Source: Siphonodentalium dalli
Taxonomy: Eukaryota > Mollusca > Scaphopoda > Gadilida > Siphonodentaliidae
NCBI GenBank assembly: GCA_032622095.1
Contig: CP136069.1
Location: 68,905,319 to 68,969,318, forward strand
Length of the DNA stretch: 64,000 nt
Direction: 5' to 3'
Position numbers and translations under genes: made by a program. Positions 24,100 to 35,540 of the stretch are shown piece after piece (the stretch's first letter is position 1; every line of letters starts with the position of its first letter). Below the pieces are notes generated by a model. It did no database searches. It saw nothing but the letters and a program-made list of their open reading frames with translations, and was not told the DNA's origin.

Positions 24100-24710
24100 C
24101 AGGCCTTAATATTCCCCACAACTCATGTCAGCGTTTACCGATGTCCCCAAATTATAGAAATGTCCCCAAATTAGAAGGCACATTTGACAAAATGTCACCG
24201 CAAAATCACCATTTTTATGACCTGTTTGTGTGTGTGTGTATATTGCTTCATTTGACCACAACAAATCAACTTTCTAACTTTTTTCAGGTTCACATATACA
24301 TGTAGTTAGATTAAATTACATTTTAATTGGAAATACCCATGATCAGTGTGTTGGTGGACTGCTTGGTGAACTTTCAAGCACCATACATCTATAAAATGGC
24401 TTTGTTGATGTCAAATGATCCAATATTCCCAAGTGGTTAATAAATTGTGACCTATAAAACTTGAAAATATAAGGGTAACATAACTTGCTGAATGCTGATA
24501 TAAGCCCAAGTTGCCAGGAAATGATATGGGGGCCATTGGTTCATTTCTTTCACCTTTCATATGCTTCAGAAACAACCAGACAGCCCCCATTTTAGACTTA
24601 CTGTAAAAAAAGCCCCGTACCCCCAATAGTCACAAGGGAGTACCCCACCCCCTCGCAAACCCACCACCTCGGTCCCCCCAAATTAGCCTAATCTAAAGGC
24701 CTGATATAAT
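24100..24710. mobile_element. 0.6-kb MITE nested in copy B
   Basis: The left edge TATAATCAGGCCTTAATATT is mirrored on the right by AATCTAAAGGCCTGATATAAT. TATAAT occurs on both outer sides and may be a target duplication. The insertion splits the copy B terminal repeat between GCTGTATTTA and CTAGCTGAAA, which supports the edges. Non-coding. Confidence 0.6.
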
Positions 24711-24808
24711 CTAGCTGAAATGAGCTATAAATTCTACTCTCAAACCGTGTATTTTTCGATAATTAACTAGATGTGATAATTTGCGCATCAAAACCAATCA
24801 CTCTTAAC

Positions 24809-25934
24809 ACAGTCCTAGGAATCACTGTCCATGTAATATTAAATTTGATTAAAATATAACAAATAGATCTAGATACATTACCTCTACTATACAGATAACA
24901 GGTACAGTTGGGCAACTTCAGATTTTGTTATTATGTAAACCATCATCTCATTGGCTAGAGACCACCCCCTGTGCTCTATCACTAAAACGAACAATTGGAT
25001 TTTTCGTTTGAAACAATTGCATTTATCTCCCCACAATTGACATGTGACAATTAAGTTAATTGTTCTTAATGCGCTCGTTGGGTCATATCAACTCTACCTG
25101 GTCTGAGTTGTACATAAATCGTGATTTTCCATCCAAATATCAGCATAAATTCACATTTATGGAATTGTTGAAAATCATTTTTATGACGCACATCAACTTC
25201 AGGAAGTGGACCTCTCTTCAGTTCCTTATTAACAGTTCCTTCAAGCGAATTCGCAATATCGTTTCTCCAAGTTTTCCCAGCGTATCCCAACATTTGACTA
25301 AAATACGAAACGGATCGCAGACATCTCATGTTGAAATGGTGATATCGGGTTGATAATTAAAATTCGAATGGTGTTTTTTATTCAATTCAAAACATATAAA
25401 TTTGTTTATCCGGTGGCACCATAATCCGTACTATTCCAATTATCTGAATGAGAATTGAGCATTGTAGCCATTAATCCGGTAATCAAAGCCGATTTCGTAC
25501 TCAGAGCACTGGCTGCATGTCACACGTGTTTTAACAAATACCGGTTGCGAATAAGTAATTTGCTATTTAGAGAATGGACGTGTTTTTCCCAAACCGTAAA
25601 GAATTCCACCGAGTTTGCACCTGAAAGAATATTGGAGTAACTAACAGCTATTTTCTCGTAAGTTGGGAAAGATACTAACAATCTGAATACACCATCGTTT
25701 CAAGAAAAAAATACGGAATATGATGAAATAAACGCAGAATTCGCGAATGTTTGTGTGGCATAAAAATTTGTACTCTGTAATTTTTTGAAAATCATCTGCC
25801 AATGAAAATGCATTATACAAACTTTTTACTTTCCAAACTGTACTTAATATAACTATAATAACTAAATATAAAATATTGATTTAATATTATTAAATAATAT
25901 TGTATTCAACTAACAGTGATTCCTAGGGACTGTG
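24809..25934. mobile_element. 1.13-kb non-autonomous element with 8-bp duplication CTCTTAAC
   Basis: CTCTTAAC at 24801-24808 and 25935-25942 are identical. The ends are ACAGTCCTAGGAATCACTGT and, inverted, CACAGTCCCTAGGAATCACTG. An 8-bp duplication with CAG-type ends suggests hAT. The frames inside (up to 97 codons, on both strands) have no hAT motifs. Confidence 0.75.
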
Positions 25935-27487
25935 CTCTTAACAAGACTTCAATCAAATTAAAAGTTATATAAAACTGTCGTGAACTCGTTTTGTGACAAA
26001 GTGTTGCGTTTTGACAACTTTTTTCGACAATGCGATGTCGATTATGTGTTAAAACTCGCAATAGCGATCAACTGAATGTCGGTCATACCGGTTTGATAAC
26101 TCTCTTATGCATTGTATATTGAAAACAGATTATTCATTAATATTCAACACCTTAAATTTTGAGTTAAATGGCTTAAAATATCAGTTCTGGAAATAGTAAT
26201 CCAGCACTGCTCAAACGCAATTTGATTGGTCCGTTAAAATTTAGAGCCCAAATTATTAAATAGTTGAAAAAGGGGACATGATCTCTAGACTGAGATCAAC
26301 GAGAGAGCAAAACTCACCAGTCACCACTATTAGCTTACTGCACATGTCCTACTAAACAACGAACACAAACGAACATAAACAAACACAGGTCCAAAAAGCG
26401 GAGTAGAAGGGTGATATTTGGTTTGTGGGTGCGCGTGGGTCCATTCTATGTGTATGTGGTGTTATTTCCAACTTTGATGATTTATTTTTTGAGTTATTAG
26501 CATTATTTTAATACAAAACTACTAAACAACGAACACAAACGAACATAAGATTAGCGGCAGTGCAGAGGCTACCATGCAGGTGTTAATTAACTACGGCTTA
26601 CTCTGTCTCCTTGTTTTTACTGCAAGATGATTGTCAATTTTATCACTGATGGCAATAAAAACACGGGGAAACATCACTGGTCGGCGTTTAATGCATAGCT
26701 AACAAAACATTTGAGTGAATGTGAGTGAGTCATTGTTGTCAGTCTCTGAGATGACTATATATATTTTCTAAGTCTCGGAGATCACTCTGGTAATTGCTAT
26801 TTCGGCTTGCTTTCCTGATACACGCATACACTATGTACCAGGCATCTTAAGGAAAATCTCAATTGTAATTTAAGTAAAACAGACAGTGATCAAACCGTCA
26901 ATAAGATGGAAAAGTATTCAATAGCGAGATAGGCTTGGTAACAATAGAAAACAAAATAATTTATGACGAAATACAGACAGACATAATTGACAAATATATG
27001 TGACAACAGACGACACCTTACATTTATGGAAAGACTAAAGACGAAAGTTTTCAATGCTAGAAAACAAAATTCAACAATTCCGAAATGTTGGACAAATAAC
27101 AATTATGAAAGCATTAAAGGTGCGGGAGTCCTTGGCAGTGGGTATATGCTGTGAAAATATTTCCAACGGTCAAAAACCAACACAAAAAGAAAAATGTAGA
27201 CATACTTTGTCCGTATACAAATAAGAAATATCGCATAAACAGTATGTTATTGTCATATGTTTGACCATTGTGTAAACAAAAGCATAAAAAGTTACTTTCC
27301 TGGTGTTTGTATATATTATGATGGTAAACTTAAAGAGCGTTCTTTGTTGCTGAATTCCTGATATGGAACTAATAAAGAGAGTTTATATCATTTGTGTGTG
27401 ATTAGCCAGTAACACGTACTGTGCTGTCTTCTGTAACACAATCAGGCTCTTGCTTAGGTAAATATAGTAGGTCTTTATGATAGCATG

Positions 27488-27535
27488 CTAAATTCGATTT
27501 GAGCCGAGGTTTACCGAGGCTCAAATATAATTTAG
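27488..27535. repeat. Hairpin with GAGCCGAGG..CCGAGGCTC apex
   Basis: CTAAATT.GATTTGAGCC pairs with GGCTCAAAT.TAATTTAG around the apex GAGGTTTACCGA. It is one of five such hairpins in the window with unrelated stems. Confidence 0.55.
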
Positions 27536-27756
27536 TGGACGAGGTTGATAAATTACGTATAAAATAGAACGAGTTTGAGATACTTTTTTATCACATGGTC
27601 ATACAATCGCTTAAATTTTTATCGAAAACAACAATAATTAACAGACAGAAAACTTTGTCCCAAAGAGCAGCGTGACGTCATTGCACGCAATGATATTACA
27701 CGTGTCTATTACGCTAAAATATTACATAGGAAAATAGTGCTAATCATGTGATAAAT

Positions 27757-27927
27757 ATGTGTTATATACACAATGTGTTTGTAACGATTCATGTATCGCG
27801 ACGAGGCAAGTTTTCGTGGCCATAGAGCGACGAGGCAACCTTGGTCACCGAGTCGCTATATGGACACGAAAACTAGCCCGAGTCGCGATACATGAATCGT
27901 TACAAACACATTGTGTATATAACACAT
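27757..27927. repeat. 171-bp near-perfect palindrome
   Basis: TGTGTTATATACACAATGTG at the left edge is mirrored at the right edge. Each arm is about 80 nt and nearly perfect through GTAACGATTCATGTATCGCG. The apex region carries CGACGAGGC and ACCGAGTCG. No coding function: the frame across it is a by-product of the symmetry. Confidence 0.8.
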
Positions 27928-29203
27928 TTATCTACCATTGGTGTGACAGAATCCACCGCACAAATTACATTTCAGGAGTTTCTTAAATGCCAAAACTGTT
28001 GAATGTGTGTCCGATGATTCACTTTCTTGAGTAAATTCTCCCAACCTGCAAAGGTATCTGTGTCACGCGATTAGCTCGCTTTGCTAAATTCTCACAACCT
28101 GCCTGTTCACGCGAATATCCCTAACGGAATTGTATTCAATGGACACAATTTCTTACACTTATAATACATACTGAACACATACATATTAGTTCCCTTGTGA
28201 TGTGTTATATCATAATACCCGTGATGGTTACCCGGTAGGCAATCAAATAATGTTAAAACATTGGAACTATTTGTTTATAGTACGCAAGAATATACGTTGG
28301 AATGTCGTTTTGATTTATCACGCGATTGATGTGACGTCAGTTCATTCATGATTTTGATCAGTCAACGACGTCACGAGCGCCGTGTATCGCAACTGCGGTA
28401 ACGATACGGATGCTTTTATCGCCCATTCGTTATCGCCCATTGTATCAGGGAATTTCATAGGAAATGGTAGATAAAATAACATATAGACTTCTTGGATTCA
28501 TATCAAATAAGTGCATTACTTGATTTTAATGATTTAAATAATGCAACATTTTGCTGGAGCCATTTTCATCCATGCACTGACTTCAATGAGAACAAACTCT
28601 GCCCATCGTTCCGCCGGGGCTGAGTTGTAAAATTATATATAAATATTCGATTGTATATAAAACAAACTTTGATTCTAGTACCGGTACCTGAAGCTCTACT
28701 GAAAGAGCAGTGTGATGCCAGGGAAGTTAAACGAAGTAATAATAAGACAAACTAAGTCAAAACAACTCAGTGGCAAAGAGACAGAGTATAAGCCATAGAG
28801 AAGGCGGTAGTTAATTAACACCTTTATTAACACCTTGGCAAAACGGCTAATGTTCGTTTGTGTTCGTTGTTTAGTAGCTTTGCATTCAAATAATGCTTAT
28901 AACTCGAAAAATAAGTCATCAAAGTTGGAAATAACACCAAATACACATATAATGGACCCGCACACACCAACAAACCAAATTTCACTCTTCTATTCCGCTT
29001 TTTAGACCTGTGTTCGTTTATGTTCGTTTGTGTTCGTTTGTGTTCGTTGTTTAGTAGGACCGTGTGGCACACTATTTGTATAATTGTTGTTGTTGTTGAA
29101 ATACGCTGTTCACTATCTGTTGAATAAGGACTGTTCAAAGTGCTTTGTTCCCTCAGGTACTGTAACTGCAAGTACTAATACTCTCTACTTCATAATGGAA
29201 AGG

Positions 29204-29580
29204 TCAGATTTTCAAATTTGTTTTAATGTAGCCTTCTGGATAATTTGCTGCATAGTCATAACTCATATTTAGATATGAGCTGTCTCCAATCAGTGATCTG
29301 GCATTAATCATTCTTTGATCAACATCTACTTCAATCTGCATGAACCCCATCTCGATCTCATTTATCATTTCTTCCCCCTCGACAGAGTACATTTGACAGT
29401 CCAGAATGAAATGGCACACCGTTTTCGTGTTACCGCATTCACAGCTTGTGGTGGTATCCTTGATAAACTTCCTGATGTGGACTTTCAAGCTGGAGTGGCC
29501 TGATCTCAATCTGTTCATCTTATGTTGTATGTGCTCGTCGTCGCAGCGACACTGATATGGTTCTTTACATATTTTATAAT
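29204..29580 (-). pseudogene. LINE ORF2 C-terminal fragment
   Basis: On the minus strand, QCRCDDEHIQHKMNRLRSGH leads into SSLKVHIRKF and then CECGNTKTVCHFILDC, ending at a stop at 29204. The (R)LRSGHSxLKxH block followed by CxCGxxxTxxHxxxxC is typical of the end of non-LTR retrotransposon ORF2 proteins. Nothing upstream continues as reverse transcriptase, so it is a 5'-truncated fragment. It lies inside composite copy B. Confidence 0.75.
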
Positions 29581-30299
29581 ACCGTTATGAATAGTTATCG
29601 GTATCACTCACTACCCGTTTATAGTGGTGTGTGAGTTCAAATACTTGATGTTATGTACATGTACACCGTTCTAATGGTCATTCCATTTTAGCAGCGGAAA
29701 GAAATACAGGAGTATCCTTTATCAGGTATATCTTTGTAAAACCATTCTAATGGTCCTTATAATTTTAGCAGTGGAAAGAAATACAGGAGTGTCTTTTATG
29801 GGGTACATCTTTGTTTTACAAGTGAATTAGTTCACATTTTCACATAAAATAGTCCCCAGGATAGTGAGGATATATTTATATTCTCCTCCCGTCGTAAGTT
29901 TTCACACAAAATGAAAATCGCTGTGTCGATAAATTACAACACTTTGTCACGAAACACATGACGTTTTTGATTTGGTTGCAAGTGACCAGATAATATGGTG
30001 AACTAAATTTGATGCGCTTCTGGTTTATTATCGAAAAACAGCTGGTTCCAGAGTAGAATATACATAGCTGAATTCAGCTAGGTTAGCTGAATACAGTTAT
30101 TGTAGCTGAATTCTCACATTTGCCAGACCTGGTCACTAAGTAAGTTTGTTAATCAGTTTTTATTCAGCCCAACTTAGTCAGGGATGCACTAAGCCATGTA
30201 ACAAGTACAAGGCCTGGGTTACTGGATAGCACAATAAACATGACAAAGGCTCAAATAAAAGTGCCTTATTTCCACTGTGGTCACCATGAGTCAAATGAC

Positions 30300-30720
30300 T
30301 TGAATTTGATCAGGTAATTTTTTAATGACTTATCCCTGACTTCATTGCCGTGGTTGGGTTCTTCAATATGTGCGCATTGATGCAAACGGGACAGCCATTA
30401 CTTAGTGTCGGCTCCCGATCGAGGGCGTGCCTAGCACAGTGTCATCCCTGGACAGGGTCAACACTGTGAGAGGCACAGAGGTACAAATTTTATCTGGGAC
30501 AGTACGTTTCTCGATGTGTCTGAGATTCTTTTGCACCGAAAAGAATTTTCAGATGGTTGATCATGGCATCGATGGTTGATTCGTGATGCTTAGTCCATTG
30601 GTACTGGGAATACAGATGGTGACACAAAGTCCAACCGATACCATGTCAGAATCGAAACCCTGACCTCGATGGAGTAGCTCAGAGGTTGACCCACAAACCA
30701 ACTGAGCTACTCTCAGGTAC
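30300..30720 (-). mobile_element. tRNA-derived SINE
   Basis: On the minus strand, GAGAGTAGCTCAGTTGGTTT (near 30716-30697) contains a perfect A box TAGCTCAGTTGG. It is followed about 40 nt later by a B-box-like GGTTTCGATTCT (near 30660-30649). The body continues past CACAGTGTTGACCCTGTCC toward 30300. The promoter spacing fits RNA polymerase III. The 3' end and tail are unclear. It lies antisense in PPP1R11 intron 1. Confidence 0.6.
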
Positions 30721-30912
30721 CTAATAATCGTGATGGCCTAATAATCTTGATGGCCTAATAATAGTGATGGGTGAGGATTTAGGCTGAAATTAATAATTAG
30801 TGATGGCAATTTCACTCTATGACAGACTCAATTCCAAATAATAGTGATCATGGGGAATTTTCTCCAAAATTATTAATCGTGCTGACAATATTATTCGGCA
30901 CCTGAGAGTATC
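30710..30912. mobile_element. 0.2-kb MITE next to the SINE
   Basis: CTCTCAGGTACCTAATAATC at the left is mirrored by GATAATATT..CGGCACCTGAGAG at the right. The centre has several AATAATAGTGATGG-type units. Its left terminus overlaps the 5' end of the SINE by a few bases, so one inserted at the edge of the other or they share sequence by chance. Confidence 0.45.
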
Positions 30913-31002
30913 CACTCCTATGATCAGTGAAGATTATATTAACTATATAACATGTATATAAAGAATGGGGAGAAACTATTAATATTGCATGGCATTTGCA
31001 GA

Positions 31003-31055
31003 ATGAGGTCCCCAGAGGGTGAATTTAGTGGTGCTAGCCCACTATGGGGTAGCGT
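31003..31055 (+). mobile_element. Palindromic MITE family G, half copy
   Basis: It has TTTGCAGAATGAGGTCCCCA, GAGGGTGAATTTAGTGGTGC and TAGCCCACTATGGGGTAGCG, then breaks off. The complementary right half is missing. Confidence 0.6.
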
Positions 31056-31302
31056 CAATAAATAAAATCATTTAATCATTGAACAAGTCTGTTTGACTCT
31101 TGGTTCTGGCGATGCTATATATTCCATATATACCGGTACTATACATGTGTATATATATATACATATATCTCATATATATTTTGAAGACCTCTGTCTGTAT
31201 GTTTGTCTGTATGTTTGTCATTTATACAAATCTACGATTCTCGACCGATCGGGACGAAACTTGGTACGTGTGTGTAGTTTGACCAGGCGGTGGACGTTGT
31301 CG

Positions 31303-31795
31303 TATTGGCGAGCCCGTGCGGCGCCAGCTTCGCGCATGCGCAGACGAGATCTCGGAAACGGGTGGAGCTATCGACTTGAAATTTGGTATGTGAATGTATC
31401 TTGCCCTGGATACGAATTTTATCGGGTCGCCGAGCCCGTGCGACGCCAGCTTCGCGCATGCGCAGACGAGATCTCGGAAACGGGTGGAGCTATCGACTTG
31501 AAATTTGGTATGTGAATGTATCTTGCCCCGGATACGAATTTTATCGGGTCACCGAGCCCGTGCGACGCTAGCTTCGCGCATGCGCAGACGAGATCTCGGA
31601 AACGGGTGGAGCTATCGACTTGAAATTTGGTATGTGAATCTATCTTGCCCCGGATACAAATTTTATCGGGTCGCCGAGCCCGTGCAACGCCAGCTTCGCG
31701 CATGCGCAGACCAGATCTCAGAAACGGGTGGAGCTATCGACTTGAAATTTGGTTTTTGAATAGCCCGGACGAAGTCGGGTCACCTTCTAGTACTA
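31303..31795 (+). repeat. 122-bp tandem array, four units
   Basis: Units contain GCGAGCCCGTGCG, CTTCGCGCATGCGCAGACGA, GATCTCGGAAACGGGTGGAG and ACTTGAAATTTGGT, starting near 31306, 31428, 31550 and 31672. The flanks are TA-rich. The right end CCCGGACGAAGTCGGGTCACC matches the inverted start of the 17788 element, so both are core-repeat elements of one type. The 122-bp period is not a multiple of three, so the open frames across it are not protein repeats. It is GC-rich against an AT-rich background. Confidence 0.8.
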
Positions 31796-32433
31796 TATAT
31801 ATTTACATATAATCATTTTCAAAACACATGTATAGTTATACAATTTATGTGAGTTTAGTTTACAGATCTTGATAACAATTCTGGTCTTCCAAATGAATGT
31901 CTATGAGAAACTTGAGTGCCTTAATGCTATATGCGGTCACCACTGACTCTGGAAAATTGTTCCATAAGGGATTTTTCTCTGTGTGAAAAAGTACTTCCTG
32001 GTGTCTCTGTTTTTCTGATATACTTGCAGTTTTAACGAGTGACCTCTCGTGCTCCCGTATATTGCGCGCTCGAATGACTCATTCTGCAAATGACAGACAC
32101 ACTATTTCAAGGTTTGATTATGACGAGTGACCTATTCTCATTTGAATGAATCTTTAATCAGATCTCTGAATCTCATATTGTCGGTTGCAAATATGCTGTT
32201 TTGGCCCTATAATAACATACTGAATTCTACACAAGAAGGACATGGTAAACTCAAATAATGCAGGAGAGACTCCCTACAGATGTACAGTAAATTCAACTGA
32301 TAATAATACGGAACATGAGTTATTGGTGTTCTTGGCTTTATTGAGCATAGAAAAATGAAGTCTTTGATATCACTAGTTATACATTCTCAAGTAAACTCCC
32401 ATATCAGTTGAGATCTCAGCATTATGTCATATT

Positions 32434-32524
32434 CAATGAGGTCCCCAGAGGGTGAATTTGGTATGCTAGCCCACTATGTGGGATAGCGTCACTAAATTCA
32501 CCCTCTGGGGACCTCATTTTGCAT
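32434..32524 (+). mobile_element. Palindromic MITE family G, complete copy
   Basis: AATGAGGTCCCCAGAGGGTG pairs with CACCCTCTGGGGACCTCATT. The centre is GCTAGCCCACTATGTGGGATAG. It is about 90 bp and lies in PPP1R11 intron 1, 130 bp before exon 2. Confidence 0.75.
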
Positions 32525-32656
32525 ATCAGAGACACATTTCAAGGCTTGATCAGTGATCATAAAAAGATTTTGAAAGGCGGATCATAATAGTATGACATGA
32601 TTTTATTGTGTACTATTTTCATACATGTAGTTATCATAAATTTTGACTTTTTCCAG

Positions 32657-32765
32657 GAGAATGAAACCTTATCCTTGAAGTTACAGAAGCCAAAAAATGA
32701 CAAGAAAGTAAAGTGGACGACAGACACTGTTGATAATGAACACATGGACAAGAAGAAATCAAAGT
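32657..32765 (+). CDS. PPP1R11: PPP1R11, coding exon 2
   Basis: It is preceded by the acceptor TTTTGACTTTTTCCAG and followed by the donor GTAAGT, entering in phase 0 and leaving in phase 1. It encodes residues 22-57 and the first base of Cys58. It contains the family core: ENETLSLKLQKPK, then KKVKWTTDTVDNEHM. KVKW (residues 38-41) is an RVxF-type docking motif for protein phosphatase 1. The TDTVDNEHM block is nearly identical to the vertebrate TSDTVDNEHM. This exon is the strongest evidence for the identification. Confidence 0.95.
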
Positions 32766-33417
32766 GTAAGTCACCGTGGATACCGGTACATTCAGTCTGT
32801 GTCCTTCATTCTGAATATCAGAATGAAAACTCTTTTGTTGATGCTTAGTGTTGCATCATCAGGGATTATTCTACCATAATTGGGAAAGGGGCACGGTCCC
32901 CTGCCATTGGGAAAAATTAACACTTGAATAGGGGACAAATTCGGAATTCTCAAACAGTCAAACTACTGAAAAATATATAAATTTGCATTGCCATAGCAAC
33001 AACTGTCATTAGAAGATGTTGGGTGATCTGCACTGTACTTGCACATCAGCTAATTAATTGCAATTGTCAAAATTTAAAGTGAGTTTAAACCAAATTTAAA
33101 GCAAATTTTGATGATTTAATGTAAATTTTGAGGATCCTCATATTGAGATCAATCACCTTGAAAATTGAGAAATTTTAGATTCGAAATTGGGGGAAAAAAA
33201 GGCATTTGATATTGGGAAAGGTGCCTGAATTTGGCCATTAGTGCTACCACTGATAATCCCTAAACATTGTGGGTGACATATTACATTTTACTTATGAAAT
33301 ACTAGTAGTAGTACATGTACATACATGTATGTACATGTATATCCTTAACCATTCATAAACTTATTTTTCAATTATATTTTTCAATTAACCCTTTGGCAGG
33401 TCTGTACTAGGGCCCTG

Positions 33418-35304
33418 CGAATCTGGCATTTTCATTTCAAATCAAATCTCCAATTGAATCATTGCATCAGGCATAATAATAGTGAAGATGAAGATAATAC
33501 ATGACTGAGAAGCCGTACCAATATTGATTTTCTCACTCTGTAACGACGATAAATGATTGTCAGTATACTGTGTAAATATTATCTATAAATGACTCAAATG
33601 CATGTCTAACAAATTAGGTGCGCATTCTTGTGGCCGTCTGTCATACAATGATGAAACAGTATCAGGCAATATTGAAGCCAGAAAGCAATCGCGTTCGCAA
33701 GTTTGACATATATATGGAATTTTGCTGGACCAGTTGCATAAGTCTTACATTGCTTTGGTGGTCTATAGTGTAGCTCAGTTGACGACAATGTTATTTATAT
33801 GCGTTGGTATCATTATACTAGTATATCTTCGCGAAAAAGCAATGGGGTCTGGTGTAGCACAAAAATTGCCAAAATGAAGTTTCCTCAATGATTTTTGTTT
33901 TGTTTCCATTTTGTAGCTAGGCTTCAAGGAACATGTCTCCAATTTTTTTTATAGCGTGGGAACCATTATTTAAAAAGTTACATCATACCTGATTACCATA
34001 CATATGGCATCACTATAATATCTTAAAATTAAAGATGAAAAACCAGCATCAGTAAACATAGGGAATACAGATGAAATTTTCAAATGTGATTCTATTAGCC
34101 ACAATTAGACTCAAGTTGTAGAGGAGAGCTTCTAAAATTTAACACTTTTTACAGAATTTAAAAATTCAGTACGGTTCCAAAGTTATACCAGTTTTAGTGT
34201 TTGGAAATGATCATATTTTTTGTCAAAAGCCTTACAGTGATTTATGACTAATTTGAAAAATGTGTAAAAAACAACATAAAAACACTATTTTTGTGTGCTT
34301 TTTACAAATAAAAATTTCACAGAATTGTAAAAATACTTGAAAGGATTTTGTAAAATTTTATGTGTGCTCCCAAGTGATATATATTTCACTGGTGATTACA
34401 TGTGTTTTCCCTCTGATATATGGCCTCAATGCGTATTGTCAAAAATCGTTCAGGAAAGGACACCTTTTTAACAATGATAAATCAACTTTTCTACATTACT
34501 AGTGTGTTACATACCAAACTTTTGGACAGTTATCTATGTCATGCCATCTAATACCATTATTGAAATTTACATTCCCTGTTAAAGTGGCTGGCACTGAGAA
34601 AATTTCAGAAAAATGCATGTTCAGGAAAGGACATTTTTAACGGAATTTTCATCATCGCTAATCACAGAACTAAAAATAATCAGTGACTCCTCATCACAGA
34701 AATAATAGCACATCTATATTACTCATCATGTTCTAAATGTTCAAACTACACCATATGTGAATGATTTAATTAATGATGGTTTCCTTAATACTGGCTGTAG
34801 TTGATTTGAAATTGGTGATATTTCTTTTGTTTAACGGAATGTCTGCTAAATAAAAAAAATTGACATAAAAATGACGTTTTTTAACATTTTTACATGAAAT
34901 TTTCACTAATAAGAACAGAATGTCCTACATTATGATTACTGTATGTAATTTGTTTCATTGGCACTATATATTTTCTGATAATCACCTTATTATTAAGACC
35001 ATATTCTGTTTGGTACTGGAAAAATGGCAAAAAAAGGGAAATTTATGGCCATAAAATCACAAAAAATTGTCAAATTCATCTGAAATTTTCTGGGCAGGTT
35101 ACATAAATGTACCTTTATATGATAGAAAATGGGTGGTAGGTTGACCATACACTGAACATGAATTTAAGGAAGATATGTGTCCAATTCCTTTATGCTCCAC
35201 TTAATGCAACTGGTGCCAATGATTCGATACAATTCAATCAAGACAGCCAATTTCTAATCGAATCAGATGAAAGATTCTGAATTGAATCGATTCGCAGAGC
35301 CCTA
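33418..35304. mobile_element. 1.9-kb non-autonomous hAT-like element
   Basis: The left end TAGGGCCCTGCGAATC is mirrored by GATTCGCAGAGCCCTA at the right. TAGGG ends are typical of hAT. The outer 8 bp are GTCTGTAC and GTCAGTAT, six of eight matching, an aged target duplication. GTTCAGGAAAGGACA occurs twice inside (about 34449 and 34619). No long open frame. It sits in PPP1R11 intron 2. Confidence 0.6.
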
Positions 35305-35540
35305 GTCAGTATGTCATTTATCATGCTGGCCTACGAGATTGACCAATGAGAATAGAGATTTACTACTGGCCACAGCAATAAAAATATTTTGTGGGAAATG
35401 CTGTGGCAACATTTGGAATCTAACATGCCACGGCATTAAATTTGCAGTGTGACATTTTTCCTAATTTTGAGGGCTGTATTAGGTTCACCTTGATTGACAC
35501 CGACCCTATATTAAAAGCTCCAGGGATATTATAAGTTACA

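Larger units (their letters stand above)
26346..29060. mobile_element. 2.7-kb inverted-repeat element with ACGAACACAA repeats
   Basis: GTCCTACTAAACAACGAACA at the left is mirrored at 29060. The inverted repeats run about 280 bp and include GGTCCAAAAAGCGGA, a second CTACTAAACAACGAACACAA block (26518 and about 28875) and GGTGTTAATTAACTAC. AACGAACACAAACGAACATA-type repeats fill the termini. I see no clear target duplication. The interior is largely unique and non-coding; it includes the hairpins at 27488-27535 and 27757-27927 and TGACGTCA motifs near 27671 and 28331. Confidence 0.65.
24050..30131. mobile_element. 6.1-kb composite with the same termini, copy B
   Basis: It starts CAGGTCTGGAAAATGTGAGA and ends with the complement at 30131, with GTCAC on both sides. 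Its left inverted repeat is cut by two insertions (about 24100-24710 and 24809-25934) and resumes at about 25943-26110 with GACAAAGTGTTGCGTTTTGA. The right repeat is at about 29875-30131. The core holds a further 2.7-kb inverted-repeat element and a LINE fragment. No transposase for the CAGGTCTGG family is recognisable. Confidence 0.7.

Noticed and set aside
27661-28400. TGACGTCA sites as a cAMP-responsive enhancer
   Set aside because: They fall inside a transposon-like element and a similar site occurs near 40821 next to another hairpin. No evidence of a regulated promoter.
31093-31812. Overlapping 60-140 codon frames that look like a repeat protein
   Set aside because: They follow the 122-bp array; 122 is not divisible by three, so the same DNA is read in shifting frames. 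This is satellite, not coding.
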